In this document: one piece after another, positions 7,335-16,303 of the stretch | How the letters are laid out: every line of letters starts with the position of its first letter | How positions within the stretch are numbered: position 1 is the stretch's first letter | DNA from: Vibrio albus | Lineage (GTDB): Bacteria > Pseudomonadota > Gammaproteobacteria > Enterobacterales > Vibrionaceae | Length of the DNA stretch: 64,000 nt | Direction of reading: 5' to 3' | Assembly: GCF_003144035.1 (NCBI RefSeq) | Contig: NZ_QFWT01000015.1 | Span: forward strand, 1-64,000 | The notes under the pieces: model-generated | The model's input: only the letters and a program-made list of their open reading frames with translations | Told to the model about the DNA's origin: nothing | Databases searched by the model: none | Made by a program: the position numbers and the translations under genes

Positions 7335-9401
7335 ATGGCACAGAATTTTCTAATTGAACTGGGTACGGAAGAGCTGCCACCAACGCAACTTCGCACCCTT
7401 GCAGAAGCGTTCGCAGCCAACTTTGAAGCAGAGCTGAAAGGTGCAGACCTCACTCATGCAGGAGTAAAATGGTATGCAGCTCCCCGTCGTCTGGCTCTGA
7501 AGGTTGCTGAACTGACTGAAGGCCAGGCAGACAAAGTTGTCGAGAAACGCGGCCCTGCGGTTTCTGTTGCTTTTGATGCTGACGGTAACCCAACCAAAGC
7601 AGCTGAAGGCTGGGCACGCGGTAACGGCATCACCGTTGACCAGGCTGAGCGCCTGAAAACAGACAAAGGCGAATGGCTGCTGTTTAAACAGGAAGTCAAA
7701 GGCAAGCAGACCAAGGAGCTGGTAACCGAACTGGCTGCTAAGGCGCTGGCTAACCTGCCTATCGCCAAGCCAATGCGCTGGGGCGATAAAGACACGCAGT
7801 TTATCCGTCCGGTAAAAACCCTGACCATGTTGATGGGTGATGAACTGATAAACGGTGAAATTCTGGGTGTCGCTTCCGACCGCACTATCCGTGGTCACCG
7901 CTTTATGGGTGAAGCAGAATTCACCATCGATAACGCCGACCAATACCCGCAAATCCTGCTGGAACGCGGCAAGGTAATGGCCGATTACGAAGCGCGTAAA
8001 GCGATTATCATCGAAGATGCACAGAAAGCCGCTGCTGCAGTAGGCGGTGTTGCTGATCTGGAAGATGATCTGGTTGAAGAAGTCGCCTCTCTGGTGGAAT
8101 GGCCGGTAGTTCTGACGGCATCTTTCGAAGAAAAATTCCTGGCAGTACCTTCCGAGGCACTGGTTTACACCATGAAAGGTGACCAAAAATACTTCCCGGT
8201 TTATGACGAGAACAAAAACCTGCTGCCGAAATTTATCTTTGTCTCTAACATCGAATCAAAAGAACCTCGCCATGTTATCGAAGGTAACGAGAAAGTGGTC
8301 CGCCCGCGTCTGGCTGATGCGGAGTTCTTCTTCGATACTGACCGCAAACGTCCTTTGATTGACCGCCTGCAGGAACTGGAAACCGCTGTATTCCAGAAAC
8401 AACTGGGGACAATCAAAGATAAAACTGACCGTATCGCTGTTCTGGCTGGCTATATTGCCAAGCAGATCGGTGCGGACGTAGAAAAAGCCACCCGTGCAGC
8501 ACTGCTGGCTAAATGTGACCTGATGACCTCAATGGTCTTTGAGTTCACTGAAACTCAGGGCGTGATGGGTATGCACTACGCGCGTCACGATGGTGAAGAC
8601 GAAGCCGTTGCTGTGGCACTGAACGAGCAGTATATGCCGCGTTTTGCCGGTGATGACCTGCCAAGCAGTGCGATCTCTTCTGCTGTAGCCATGGCTGACA
8701 AACTGGATACCATTGTCGGTATCTTCGGTATCGGCCAGGCTCCGAAAGGCAGTGACCCGTTTGCTCTGCGTCGTGCGTCTCTGGGTGTTCTGCGTATTAT
8801 CGTTGAAAACGGCTATAACCTGGATCTGGTTGATCTGGTTGCCGAAGCGAAAGCGCAGTACAGCGATAAGCTAACCAATGCTAACGTTGAATCTGACGTT
8901 ATCGAATTTATGCTGGGTCGCTTCCGTGCCTGGTATCAGGACGAAGGCTTCAGCGTCGATATCATTCAGGCGGTACTGGCTCGCCATCCGACCAAACCAT
9001 CCGACTTCGACCAGCGAGTGAAAGCAGTATCTCACTTCCGTGGTCTGGATGCCGCCGAATCTCTGGCTGCAGCGAACAAGCGTGTAGGTAACATTCTGGC
9101 TAAGTTCGACGGCGAACTGGCCGATGACATCGATCTGGCGCTGCTTCAGGAAGACGCGGAAAAAGCTCTGGCCCAGGATGTTGCAGTAATGACCGAAGCA
9201 CTGGAACCAGTATTCGCAACCGGTAACTATCAGGATGCACTCAGCAACCTGGCCGGACTACGTGAACCGGTTGATACCTTCTTTGACTCGGTAATGGTCA
9301 TGGCCGACGATGAAGCGCTGAAGAAAAATCGTCTGACGCTGCTGAACAACCTGCGTAACCTGTTCCTGCAAATCGCGGATATCTCGCTCCTGCAGAAATA
9401 A
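7335..9401 (+). CDS. glyS: Glycine--tRNA ligase beta subunit
   Basis: 688 residues, the full family length. The beta subunit recognises tRNA-Gly and supports the alpha subunit. It includes an HD-like central region and a C-terminal DALR-type anticodon-binding domain in the last ~120 residues. Start at the ATG at 7335, 2 nt after the glyQ stop; its ribosome site GAGGAGAAG overlaps the end of glyQ. A strong terminator follows at 9423-9453. Confidence 0.97.
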   Translation: MAQNFLIELGTEELPPTQLRTLAEAFAANFEAELKGADLTHAGVKWYAAPRRLALKVAELTEGQADKVVEKRGPAVSVAFDADGNPTKAAEGWARGNGITVDQAERLKTDKGEWLLFKQEVKGKQTKELVTELAAKALANLPIAKPMRWGDKDTQFIRPVKTLTMLMGDELINGEILGVASDRTIRGHRFMGEAEFTIDNADQYPQILLERGKVMADYEARKAIIIEDAQKAAAAVGGVADLEDDLVEEVASLVEWPVVLTASFEEKFLAVPSEALVYTMKGDQKYFPVYDENKNLLPKFIFVSNIESKEPRHVIEGNEKVVRPRLADAEFFFDTDRKRPLIDRLQELETAVFQKQLGTIKDKTDRIAVLAGYIAKQIGADVEKATRAALLAKCDLMTSMVFEFTETQGVMGMHYARHDGEDEAVAVALNEQYMPRFAGDDLPSSAISSAVAMADKLDTIVGIFGIGQAPKGSDPFALRRASLGVLRIIVENGYNLDLVDLVAEAKAQYSDKLTNANVESDVIEFMLGRFRAWYQDEGFSVDIIQAVLARHPTKPSDFDQRVKAVSHFRGLDAAESLAAANKRVGNILAKFDGELADDIDLALLQEDAEKALAQDVAVMTEALEPVFATGNYQDALSNLAGLREPVDTFFDSVMVMADDEALKKNRLTLLNNLRNLFLQIADISLLQK

Positions 9402-9422
9402 CGGGGTAATTCCTTTTGAACC

Positions 9423-9453
9423 AAAGCCCCGTTCATCTGAACGGGGCTTTTTC
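9423..9453 (+). terminator. Intrinsic terminator of glyQS
   Basis: AAAGCCCCGTTC pairs with GAACGGGGCTTT around a 4-nt loop, followed by T residues. It is 21 bp after glyS. Confidence 0.92.
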
Positions 9454-9507
9454 GTTCTGGCAAAAATAAACATATAATGAAATAAAACAATGACTAGGTG
9501 ATGAACT

Positions 9508-10755
9508 ATGCAATTTTCTAAATTTGGTGAAAAGTTTACCCAGCACTCTGGGATCACACAGCTAATGGATGACCTGAATGATGGTCTACGCACTCCGGGA
9601 GCCATCATGCTCGGTGGTGGTAATCCGGCAGCGATCCCGGCCATGCTCGACTACTTTCATCAGGCCGGCAGCGATATGCTGGCCAACGGAAAATTGGTAG
9701 AAGCCATGACCAACTATGATGGTCCGCAGGGTAAAGATGCCTTCGTCAAAGCGCTGGCGCAATTACTGCGTGATACTTATGACTGGGATATCAGCGAGAA
9801 GAACATCAGCCTGACCAACGGCAGCCAGAGTGCGTTTTTCAATCTGTTTAACCTGTTGGCTGGGGAACAGCCGGACGGCTCCCATAAGAAAATCCTGCTG
9901 CCGCTGGCTCCGGAATATATCGGCTACAGCGACGCCGGCGTCAATGACGATATTTTTATCTCGTATCAACCGGAAATCGAGCTGCTGGGCAATCGCCTGT
10001 TCAAATACCATGTCGATTTTGAACAGATTAACATTGATGATTCGGTCGCCGCGATCTGCGTGTCCCGTCCAACCAACCCGACCGGCAACGTTCTGACCGA
10101 TGAAGAAATCGAAAAACTGGATCGACTGGCGCGACACAATAACCTGCCACTGATCATTGATAATGCCTACGGCACACCATTCCCGAATATCATTTTTGAA
10201 GACGTGAAACCATTCTGGAATGACAATACCATTTTGTGTATGAGTCTCTCTAAGCTTGGCCTGCCGGGAGTGCGCTGCGGTATCGTCATTGCCAGTGAAG
10301 AAATCACCGAAGCAATGAGCAACCTGAACGGTATTATCAACCTGGCTCCGAGTGGTATCGGCCCGGCGATCGGCACCCATATGATCGAATCGGGTGACCT
10401 GCTGCGTCTGAGCGATAGCGTAATCAAACCTTACTATCAGCAGAAAGCATATTTTGCTGTGCAACAACTTCAGGAAGCGATCGACGACCCAAGATTCCGC
10501 ATCCACAAACCGGAAGGCGCGATATTCCTCTGGCTGTGGCTGGATGAGCTGCCCATCACGACCATGGATCTGTATCAGCGCCTGAAAGCACGAGGGGTAC
10601 TGATTGTACCGGGAGAGTACTTTTTCTTCGGCCAGGAAGTCACCTGGCAACACAGCCACCAGTGTATCCGTATGAACTATGTACAGGATGAAGAGAGTAT
10701 TCGTAACGGTATCCGCATCATCGCGGAAGAAATCCAGAAAGCATATCAGGAATAA
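9508..10755 (+). CDS. avtA: Valine--pyruvate aminotransferase AvtA
   Basis: 415 residues, fold-type I PLP enzyme. AvtA interconverts valine plus pyruvate with 2-ketoisovalerate plus alanine. The PLP lysine is K249 in SLSKLGLPGVRCG; the substrate-binding NPTGN motif lies near residue 193. Single gene with its own terminator. Its presence matters here because the ilv operon in this window lacks ilvE; AvtA could make valine but not isoleucine efficiently (family knowledge). Confidence 0.92.
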   Translation: MQFSKFGEKFTQHSGITQLMDDLNDGLRTPGAIMLGGGNPAAIPAMLDYFHQAGSDMLANGKLVEAMTNYDGPQGKDAFVKALAQLLRDTYDWDISEKNISLTNGSQSAFFNLFNLLAGEQPDGSHKKILLPLAPEYIGYSDAGVNDDIFISYQPEIELLGNRLFKYHVDFEQINIDDSVAAICVSRPTNPTGNVLTDEEIEKLDRLARHNNLPLIIDNAYGTPFPNIIFEDVKPFWNDNTILCMSLSKLGLPGVRCGIVIASEEITEAMSNLNGIINLAPSGIGPAIGTHMIESGDLLRLSDSVIKPYYQQKAYFAVQQLQEAIDDPRFRIHKPEGAIFLWLWLDELPITTMDLYQRLKARGVLIVPGEYFFFGQEVTWQHSHQCIRMNYVQDEESIRNGIRIIAEEIQKAYQE

Positions 10756-10768
10756 CATTCTCACCAAC

Positions 10769-10799
10769 AAAGCCCGATACATTGCATCGGGCTTTAATC
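10769..10799 (+). terminator. Intrinsic terminator of avtA
   Basis: AAAGCCCGAT and ATCGGGCTTT form a 10-bp stem with a 7-nt loop, 13 bp after the avtA stop. The following T-run is short. Confidence 0.85.
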
Positions 10800-10866
10800 T
10801 AATTACTCTCCTCTTTTTCATTCTTTGCCTCTTTTTTGAACACCCGATCACAAAACCAGCAATTTG

Positions 10867-10895
10867 TTAGCAAAATGTGATTCGTTTACTAGAAT
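10867..10895 (+). promoter_or_regulatory. Predicted promoter of the gluconate TRAP operon
   Basis: TTAGCA (10867-10872), a 17-bp spacer and TAGAAT (10890-10895) form a plausible sigma-70 promoter. Transcription would start at about 10902, just before two GntR-type operators. A TGTGA half-site in the spacer could hint at CRP, but the second half is poor. Confidence 0.5.
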
Positions 10896-10902
10896 TAATC
10901 AC

Positions 10903-10918
10903 ATGTTACCGATAACAT
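10903..10918. promoter_or_regulatory. GntR operator 1
   Basis: ATGTTACCGATAACAT matches the LacI-family GntR operator (ATGTTACCGGTAACAT in enterobacteria) with one change. It lies immediately downstream of the predicted promoter and 59 bp before dctP. Its centre is 21 bp, two helical turns, from operator 2. Confidence 0.85.
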
Positions 10919-10923
10919 AAATA

Positions 10924-10939
10924 ATGTTCCCGGTAACAT
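10924..10939. promoter_or_regulatory. GntR operator 2
   Basis: ATGTTCCCGGTAACAT differs from the enterobacterial GntR operator at one position. It is on the same helix face as operator 1. Together they predict repression by the gntR product encoded at the other end of this gene block. Confidence 0.85.
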
Positions 10940-10976
10940 TTCGATCAATATTACGATAACGAAAGGACAACCCCCT

Positions 10977-11993
10977 ATGAAACTCACTATAAAAACCCTC
11001 GCCTCTACGGTTGCTGCTGTTCTTATGTCCACTTCAGCATTAGCTGCCGACTTTAATTTTAAATTCCAGTCCAGTGATCCGTCCGGAGACAAGAACTTCC
11101 AGGTACAGCAAGAGTGGACGGAACGGGTAGAAAAAATGTCCGGAGGTCGTATCCATATTGATCTGCTGCCTGTAGGCGCAGTGGTAAAACATACAGAAAC
11201 ACTGGGTGCCATCAAAATGGGTGTACTGGATGGCCACATTACCGCTACCGGTTATTTTTCCGGTAAAGATCCAGCGTTCGGCCTGATTGGTAATATGGTC
11301 GGAGCCTGGTCCGATACCCGACAATTGCTTGAATACATTAACTACGGTGGTGGTTATGAGCTGATGACAGAGCTATACGCTCCATACGGCGTGAAATACG
11401 TGGGCGGTTCAACAACCGGCGTTGAGTCCTTCGTCTCGAAAGTACCGCTGGATGGCGTAGATGACCTGAAAGGTCTGAAACTGCGAGCTCCGGAAGGTCT
11501 GGTTCAAAAGGTTTTTGCGGCCGCGGGGGCTGCTCCGGTTAACCTGCCAGGCTCCGAGGTATTTACCGGCCTGAGCAAAGGCGTTATCGATGCCGCGGAC
11601 TACACCGTATTCTCTACTAACCAAAAAGCCGGTATGAACGATATTGCCCCTCACCCGGTACAGCCAGGTTTCCACTCCCTGCCAATGATAGATATTTCTA
11701 TGAGCCAGAAGAAATGGGACAAGATGCCGGACGATCTACAGGAAATCATGACGGTATCTGTACGTGATTTTGCTCAGGATATTACTACTCAGCTACGCAT
11801 CGCTGATGCGAAAGCAGTAAAAGAAGCTCAGGCGAACCCAGACATTACTATCCATAACTGGCCAGCAGAAGAGCGTAAAAAGTTCCGTCAAATCGCGATG
11901 GGTGAATGGGAAAAATACGCCGAACAATCCCCTAATGCGAAGAAGGTCTACAACTCGATTACCACTTACCTGAAAGGTGCAGGTCTTCTATAA
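10977..11993 (+). CDS. TRAP transporter substrate-binding protein (DctP family), probably for gluconate
   Basis: 338 residues. A signal peptide is visible, with predicted cleavage after ALA at 21-23. The mature protein follows the DctP two-lobed fold, with the conserved carboxylate-binding arginine in KLRAPEG at residue 170. It captures an organic acid in the periplasm and delivers it to the DctQM permease. Gluconate is inferred from gntK, edd, eda and gntR in the same cluster and from the GntR operators upstream; the sequence alone does not prove the ligand. Aldonates of similar size are alternatives. A strong hairpin follows the gene. Confidence 0.88.
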   Translation: MKLTIKTLASTVAAVLMSTSALAADFNFKFQSSDPSGDKNFQVQQEWTERVEKMSGGRIHIDLLPVGAVVKHTETLGAIKMGVLDGHITATGYFSGKDPAFGLIGNMVGAWSDTRQLLEYINYGGGYELMTELYAPYGVKYVGGSTTGVESFVSKVPLDGVDDLKGLKLRAPEGLVQKVFAAAGAAPVNLPGSEVFTGLSKGVIDAADYTVFSTNQKAGMNDIAPHPVQPGFHSLPMIDISMSQKKWDKMPDDLQEIMTVSVRDFAQDITTQLRIADAKAVKEAQANPDITIHNWPAEERKKFRQIAMGEWEKYAEQSPNAKKVYNSITTYLKGAGLL

Positions 11994-12018
11994 GCTAACT
12001 CATCTATAAGCCAATACT

Positions 12019-12040
12019 GGGGAGGGTGCTTTCCCTCCCC
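12019..12040 (+). other. Intercistronic hairpin between dctP and dctQ
   Basis: GGGGAGGG and CCCTCCCC form a perfect 8-bp GC-rich stem with a 6-nt loop inside the 72-nt gap. There is no clear U-run. Such hairpins commonly protect the upstream message, giving excess binding protein over permease; that role is inferred. Confidence 0.75.
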
Positions 12041-12065
12041 CTCATATTTATCCGGGTAACACGTT

Positions 12066-12620
12066 ATGAAAACTCAAGACACAACAGAACCCAAAGTAGC
12101 AGAAATGCCCCACAACTTTCTCGACAGGCTGATTGCCCGGATAAGTGAAGTATTAAGCTACCTGTTTGTTTTTACCGTTCTTATTTCATTTTACGAAGTC
12201 ATCAGTCGTTACCTGTTTGACTCCCCTACCATTTGGGTTCATGAAACGGCTTCCTTTATTGGCGGCTCACTGTTTGTCATTGGTGGTGCCTACGCACTGG
12301 CAACCGACAAGCATGTCAGGGTGGTACTGGTCTACGATGTGGTTTCACGCCGAGCGCGGCATTACCTGAACCTTTTCCATCATATCGCTGGTCTGCTTTT
12401 CTCCGGCATGCTGATCTACGGTGCCTACCAAATGGTGGCAAATTCCTGGTTCACTCCTTGGGGTGACGTACACCTGGAAACGTCAGGTACCGCCTGGAAT
12501 CCACCGTTTCCGGCGCTGCTGAAAGGACTGATCCTGCTGATTGTCTGCATTATGTTCATTCAGTTTGTCCTGCATCTGATCAATGAAATACAAGCACTAA
12601 GGAAGGAAAAAGATGTTTGA
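12066..12620 (+). CDS. TRAP transporter small permease subunit (DctQ family)
   Basis: 184 residues, four predicted membrane segments (about 30-50, 62-80, 103-125 and 148-170), the usual DctQ size. It partners with DctM in the inner membrane to drive uptake with a sodium or proton gradient (family knowledge). It overlaps dctM by 8 nt, indicating coupled translation. The substrate is taken from the operon context to be gluconate. Confidence 0.88.
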   Translation: MKTQDTTEPKVAEMPHNFLDRLIARISEVLSYLFVFTVLISFYEVISRYLFDSPTIWVHETASFIGGSLFVIGGAYALATDKHVRVVLVYDVVSRRARHYLNLFHHIAGLLFSGMLIYGAYQMVANSWFTPWGDVHLETSGTAWNPPFPALLKGLILLIVCIMFIQFVLHLINEIQALRKEKDV

Positions 12621-13935
12621 TTTATCTTCTATAGGTATCGCCTATGGCAGCCTTCTGATGCTGGTGCTGATGATCGGACTGCTACTCACCGGGATGCAAC
12701 TGGCCTTTGTTACCGGTCTGGTCGCTCTGATATTCACCTATGGCTGGTTTGGAATTGACGCATTACCTTTGGTAACCAGCCGTATTTTCAGCTTCGTAAA
12801 CGGCTACGTTTTCCTCGCCGTACCTATGTTTGTATTGATGGCCGCCCTGCTCGACCGTTCGGGTATCGCCCGGGATCTGTTTGATGCCATGAAAAGTGTC
12901 GGCCGTAAGGTGCGTGGCGGCGTGGCGGTACAAACCTTGTTAGTAGCCGTGGTTCTGGCCTCCATGTCCGGTGTTATCGGCGGCGAAACCGTACTGCTGG
13001 GTATTCTGGCTCTGCCACAGATGCTGCGCCTTGGGTATAACCGTAAACTGGCTATCGGGACAACCTGTGCCGGTGGTGCACTGGGTACCATGCTGCCTCC
13101 GAGTATCGTACTTATTATTTATGGTCTGTCTGCTTCGGTTTCCATCGGTGAACTGTTTAAAGCCGCATTCCTTCCAGCCTTTATTCTGGCTATGTTCTAT
13201 GTGGGTTATGTTCTGATTCGATGCAAACTGAACCCGTCTCTGGCTCCATTACCATCAGAAGAAGAACTGGCAGAAGATGCAAAAACACACCCAAGCTATT
13301 TTAAGGCTCTGTTCTTCCCGCTGCTGTCGGTTGCTATTGTTCTGGGCAGTATCTATACCGGCGTCGCATCGGTCACCGAAGCCTCCGCTCTCGGTGTTGT
13401 CGGTATTGCGCTGAGCGCCTGGATACGCGGTGAGCTAAACACCAAAATGGTAAAAGAGTCTGCCATCGCGACCATGCGTACCTGCGGCATGATCATGTGG
13501 ATTGGTATCGGTGCTTCTGCTCTGGTTGGGGTGTATAACCTGATGGGCGGTATCGACTTTGTTGAGCAGACGATTCTTGCCCTGAGTGGCGGCAATGCCA
13601 TGAGCACGCTACTGATCATGATGGCTATCTTGTTCGTACTGGGCATGTTCCTGGACTGGGTAGGCGTGGCTCTGCTGACCATGCCTATCTTCGTACCAAT
13701 CATTACCGGCCTAGGCATGGATCCGGTCTGGTTTGGCGTGGTGTTCTGTCTGAACATGCAGGTGGCGTTCCTGTCTCCCCCATTTGGTCCGGCCGCGTTT
13801 TACCTGAAATCGGTCGCACCGAAAGATATCTCGCTGGGAGAAATCTTTTCCTCCATGCTGCCTTTTATTGCACTTCAGGTTTCCGTACTGGCACTGGTGA
13901 TTATTTTCCCAGAGCTGGCGTTGTGGTGGCAGTAG
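12613..13935 (+). CDS. TRAP transporter large permease subunit (DctM family)
   Basis: 440 residues, very hydrophobic, with about 12 membrane segments. Family signatures include a GGETVLLG motif near residue 120 and GTMLPPSIVLIIYG near 157, typical of DctM. It forms the elevator-type transport channel with DctQ. The start at 12613 has AGGAAGG upstream, inside the end of dctQ. gntK follows 31 nt later, so transport and catabolism appear co-transcribed. Confidence 0.9.
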   Translation: MFDLSSIGIAYGSLLMLVLMIGLLLTGMQLAFVTGLVALIFTYGWFGIDALPLVTSRIFSFVNGYVFLAVPMFVLMAALLDRSGIARDLFDAMKSVGRKVRGGVAVQTLLVAVVLASMSGVIGGETVLLGILALPQMLRLGYNRKLAIGTTCAGGALGTMLPPSIVLIIYGLSASVSIGELFKAAFLPAFILAMFYVGYVLIRCKLNPSLAPLPSEEELAEDAKTHPSYFKALFFPLLSVAIVLGSIYTGVASVTEASALGVVGIALSAWIRGELNTKMVKESAIATMRTCGMIMWIGIGASALVGVYNLMGGIDFVEQTILALSGGNAMSTLLIMMAILFVLGMFLDWVGVALLTMPIFVPIITGLGMDPVWFGVVFCLNMQVAFLSPPFGPAAFYLKSVAPKDISLGEIFSSMLPFIALQVSVLALVIIFPELALWWQ

Positions 13936-13966
13936 CCCTTCCATAAGCAGGTAAGAGAAATACATT

Positions 13967-14452
13967 ATGAATAGAAAATATGTCGTTATGGGAGTATCAG
14001 GGTGCGGTAAATCTTCTATTGGTGCAGCACTGAGCCAGAAACTGAATATCCCATTCTTTGATGGTGATGATTTCCACCCGGCAGAAAATGTACAAAAAAT
14101 GCAAAACGGCCAGCCACTGACCGATGCCGATCGACAGTCCTGGCTCGAAACACTGAATACACTGATCAATGAAAATGACGCCTTGGTCATCGCCTGCTCA
14201 GCACTGAAACCGGAGTACCGAAACCTGCTGAGACAAGGTAATCCGGATATTCGGTTTATTTATCTGAAGGGGGACTTCGACACCATCTGGTCAAGGCATC
14301 AAAAACGTGAAGGTCACTATTTCAACGGTTCCGCCATGCTGGAAAGTCAGTTTGACACCCTGGTTGAGCCAAATGAACAGGAGGCGCTGCATGTTGATAT
14401 AAAGCAGTCTCCACAACAAATTATTCAATATATTTTGGCTAACCTAGCCTGA
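13967..14452 (+). CDS. gntK: Gluconokinase
   Basis: 161 residues. It phosphorylates gluconate to 6-phosphogluconate with ATP. The P-loop GVSGCGKSS is at residues 9-17, DGDDFHP near residue 35 binds substrate, and the length is that of GntK/IdnK kinases. It follows dctM and precedes edd by 11 nt. Its presence is the main reason for taking the TRAP substrate to be gluconate. Confidence 0.93.
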   Translation: MNRKYVVMGVSGCGKSSIGAALSQKLNIPFFDGDDFHPAENVQKMQNGQPLTDADRQSWLETLNTLINENDALVIACSALKPEYRNLLRQGNPDIRFIYLKGDFDTIWSRHQKREGHYFNGSAMLESQFDTLVEPNEQEALHVDIKQSPQQIIQYILANLA

Positions 14453-14463
14453 GGTAAGTAAAG

Positions 14464-16269
14464 ATGTCGAAAAGCATAAACTCTGTCGTGGCGAGCGTCA
14501 CACAGAGTATTCAAGAGCGCAGTAAAGCCAGCCGTAAAGCCTACCTGGACAACATCGAAACACTGGCAGCACAGGGAAAACAACGGGCCCACTTGTCCTG
14601 CGGTAACCTGGCACATGGCGTCGCAGCCTGCTCTTCATCAGAGAAAAAGAGCATTCTGGATTTCACTAAGGTCAATCTGGGCATTATCACCGCTTATAAC
14701 GATATGGTCAGTGCCCACCAGCCTTATGTGGATTATCCGGATCAGATCAAAGCGGCTCTGGCAGAGACTGGTCACACCGCACAGGTCGCCGGTGGCGTAC
14801 CAGCCATGTGTGATGGGGTGACCCAGGGGAATCCGGGCATGGAACTGTCCCTGTATTCTCGGGATTTAATCGCTCAATCTACAGCGCTGTCTCTCAGTCA
14901 TAACACCTTTGACGGCACTCTGCTGCTGAGTGTGTGTGACAAAATCGCTCCCGGCCAGCTGATGGGTGCGCTCGCGTTTGGCCATATGCCGGCTGCTTTT
15001 GTCCCGACCGGACCGATGGCAACCGGCATCAGTAACGATGAAAAGGTTTCAATCCGGCAGAAATTTGTTGCCGGTGAGGTGGATAAAGCCGCTCTTCTGG
15101 ATATGGAATGCCGGGCGTATCACTCCCCGGGTACCTGTACGTTCTACGGTACCGCCAACTCCAACCAGTTGGTGCTGGAGGCCATGGGGCTGATGCTGCC
15201 GGGCTCGGCGTTTATTCCGCCGACCGACCCGCTGCGTCAGGCACTGACTGATAAAATCACCACCCATATTGCTTCCGTCAGCACCAGCAACCACAGCGAT
15301 AAAGCTTTGGCGCACGTGATGGATGAAAAATCAGTGGTCAACGGGCTGGTGGCTCTGCTGGCTTCCGGCGGCAGTACTAACCACACCATTCACCTGCTGG
15401 CTGTTGCCCGTGCCGCCGGATGGATGGTCACCTGGGATGATCTGGATGCCCTGTCTGATGTGATCCCTCTGCTGGTGAAAATGTACCCGAACGGCTCTGC
15501 CGATATCAACGCCTTCCAGCAGGCGGGTGGCGTGTCCACCTTAATGCGTACCCTGAGCCAGCGCGGACTTATCTGGATGGATGCCAACCCGGTGTACGGC
15601 ACGATGGAAGATTACCTGACGGCACCTTATCTGGATGAAGACGGTCAGTTAGCGTTTACACCGGCGCAGCCTACTGCGGATCCAAACGTCATTGCCGCTG
15701 ATGACGCTTGTTTCAGCACACAGGGCGGGCTGAAGCTCCTGTCCGGCAACCTTGGGCGCGGTGTGATGAAAGTCAGTGCCGTTGCAGAGGAACACCGCTA
15801 TGTCAAAGCACCGGCCAGGGTATTCAACTCCCAGCACGATGTTGAATCGGCTTATAAACAGGGTGAGCTGACAGAGGATACGGTTATCGTGGTCCGTCAT
15901 AACGGCCCGGCCGCCAACGGCATGCCTGAACTGCACAAACTGATGCCGATCATGGGGAACCTGATGAAACAAGGTCTGCAGGTCGCACTCGTCACCGACG
16001 GCCGGCTTTCAGGCGCGTCCGGTAAAGTACCCGCGGTGATTCATATGACGCCGGAAGCAAGCCGGGGAGGCCTGCTGGCGAAACTCAAAGATGGGGATGA
16101 AATCGAAGTTGATGGTCTGACCGGCACCATTCAAGTAGTCACCGACATTGAAAACCGTGAAGCGGAACCGGTCGATATCAGCAGCGATCATATCGGCTAC
16201 GGACGAGAACTGTTTGGCATCTTCCATCAGAGCATATCCAGTGCCGAAGAAGGCGCAACGATTTTTTAA
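14464..16269 (+). CDS. edd: Phosphogluconate dehydratase
   Basis: 601 residues, IlvD/Edd family. Edd dehydrates 6-phosphogluconate to 2-keto-3-deoxy-6-phosphogluconate, the first step of the Entner-Doudoroff pathway. Three cysteines expected to hold the Fe-S cluster are visible: C116 (MCDGVTQG), C158 (VCDK) and C225 (GTCTFYGT). Length matches E. coli Edd. It lies between gntK and eda with short gaps. The paralogue IlvD is at 47.2 kb; the substrate-specific blocks assign this one as Edd. Confidence 0.94.
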   Translation: MSKSINSVVASVTQSIQERSKASRKAYLDNIETLAAQGKQRAHLSCGNLAHGVAACSSSEKKSILDFTKVNLGIITAYNDMVSAHQPYVDYPDQIKAALAETGHTAQVAGGVPAMCDGVTQGNPGMELSLYSRDLIAQSTALSLSHNTFDGTLLLSVCDKIAPGQLMGALAFGHMPAAFVPTGPMATGISNDEKVSIRQKFVAGEVDKAALLDMECRAYHSPGTCTFYGTANSNQLVLEAMGLMLPGSAFIPPTDPLRQALTDKITTHIASVSTSNHSDKALAHVMDEKSVVNGLVALLASGGSTNHTIHLLAVARAAGWMVTWDDLDALSDVIPLLVKMYPNGSADINAFQQAGGVSTLMRTLSQRGLIWMDANPVYGTMEDYLTAPYLDEDGQLAFTPAQPTADPNVIAADDACFSTQGGLKLLSGNLGRGVMKVSAVAEEHRYVKAPARVFNSQHDVESAYKQGELTEDTVIVVRHNGPAANGMPELHKLMPIMGNLMKQGLQVALVTDGRLSGASGKVPAVIHMTPEASRGGLLAKLKDGDEIEVDGLTGTIQVVTDIENREAEPVDISSDHIGYGRELFGIFHQSISSAEEGATIF

Positions 16270-16303
16270 TGACATACAACAGAACTTATTATTAGGATTA
16301 ACG

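Noticed and set aside
7350..8186. 278-codon open frame on the minus strand
   Set aside because: Antisense to glyS; Cys/Phe/Gln-rich shadow.
9763..10851. 362-codon open frame on the minus strand
   Set aside because: Antisense to avtA, which is full length with clear PLP motifs. The antisense composition is unlike a real protein.
10873..10903. CRP site upstream of the gluconate operon
   Set aside because: TGTGA and TCACA are both present but far too widely spaced; each alone has a poor partner half.
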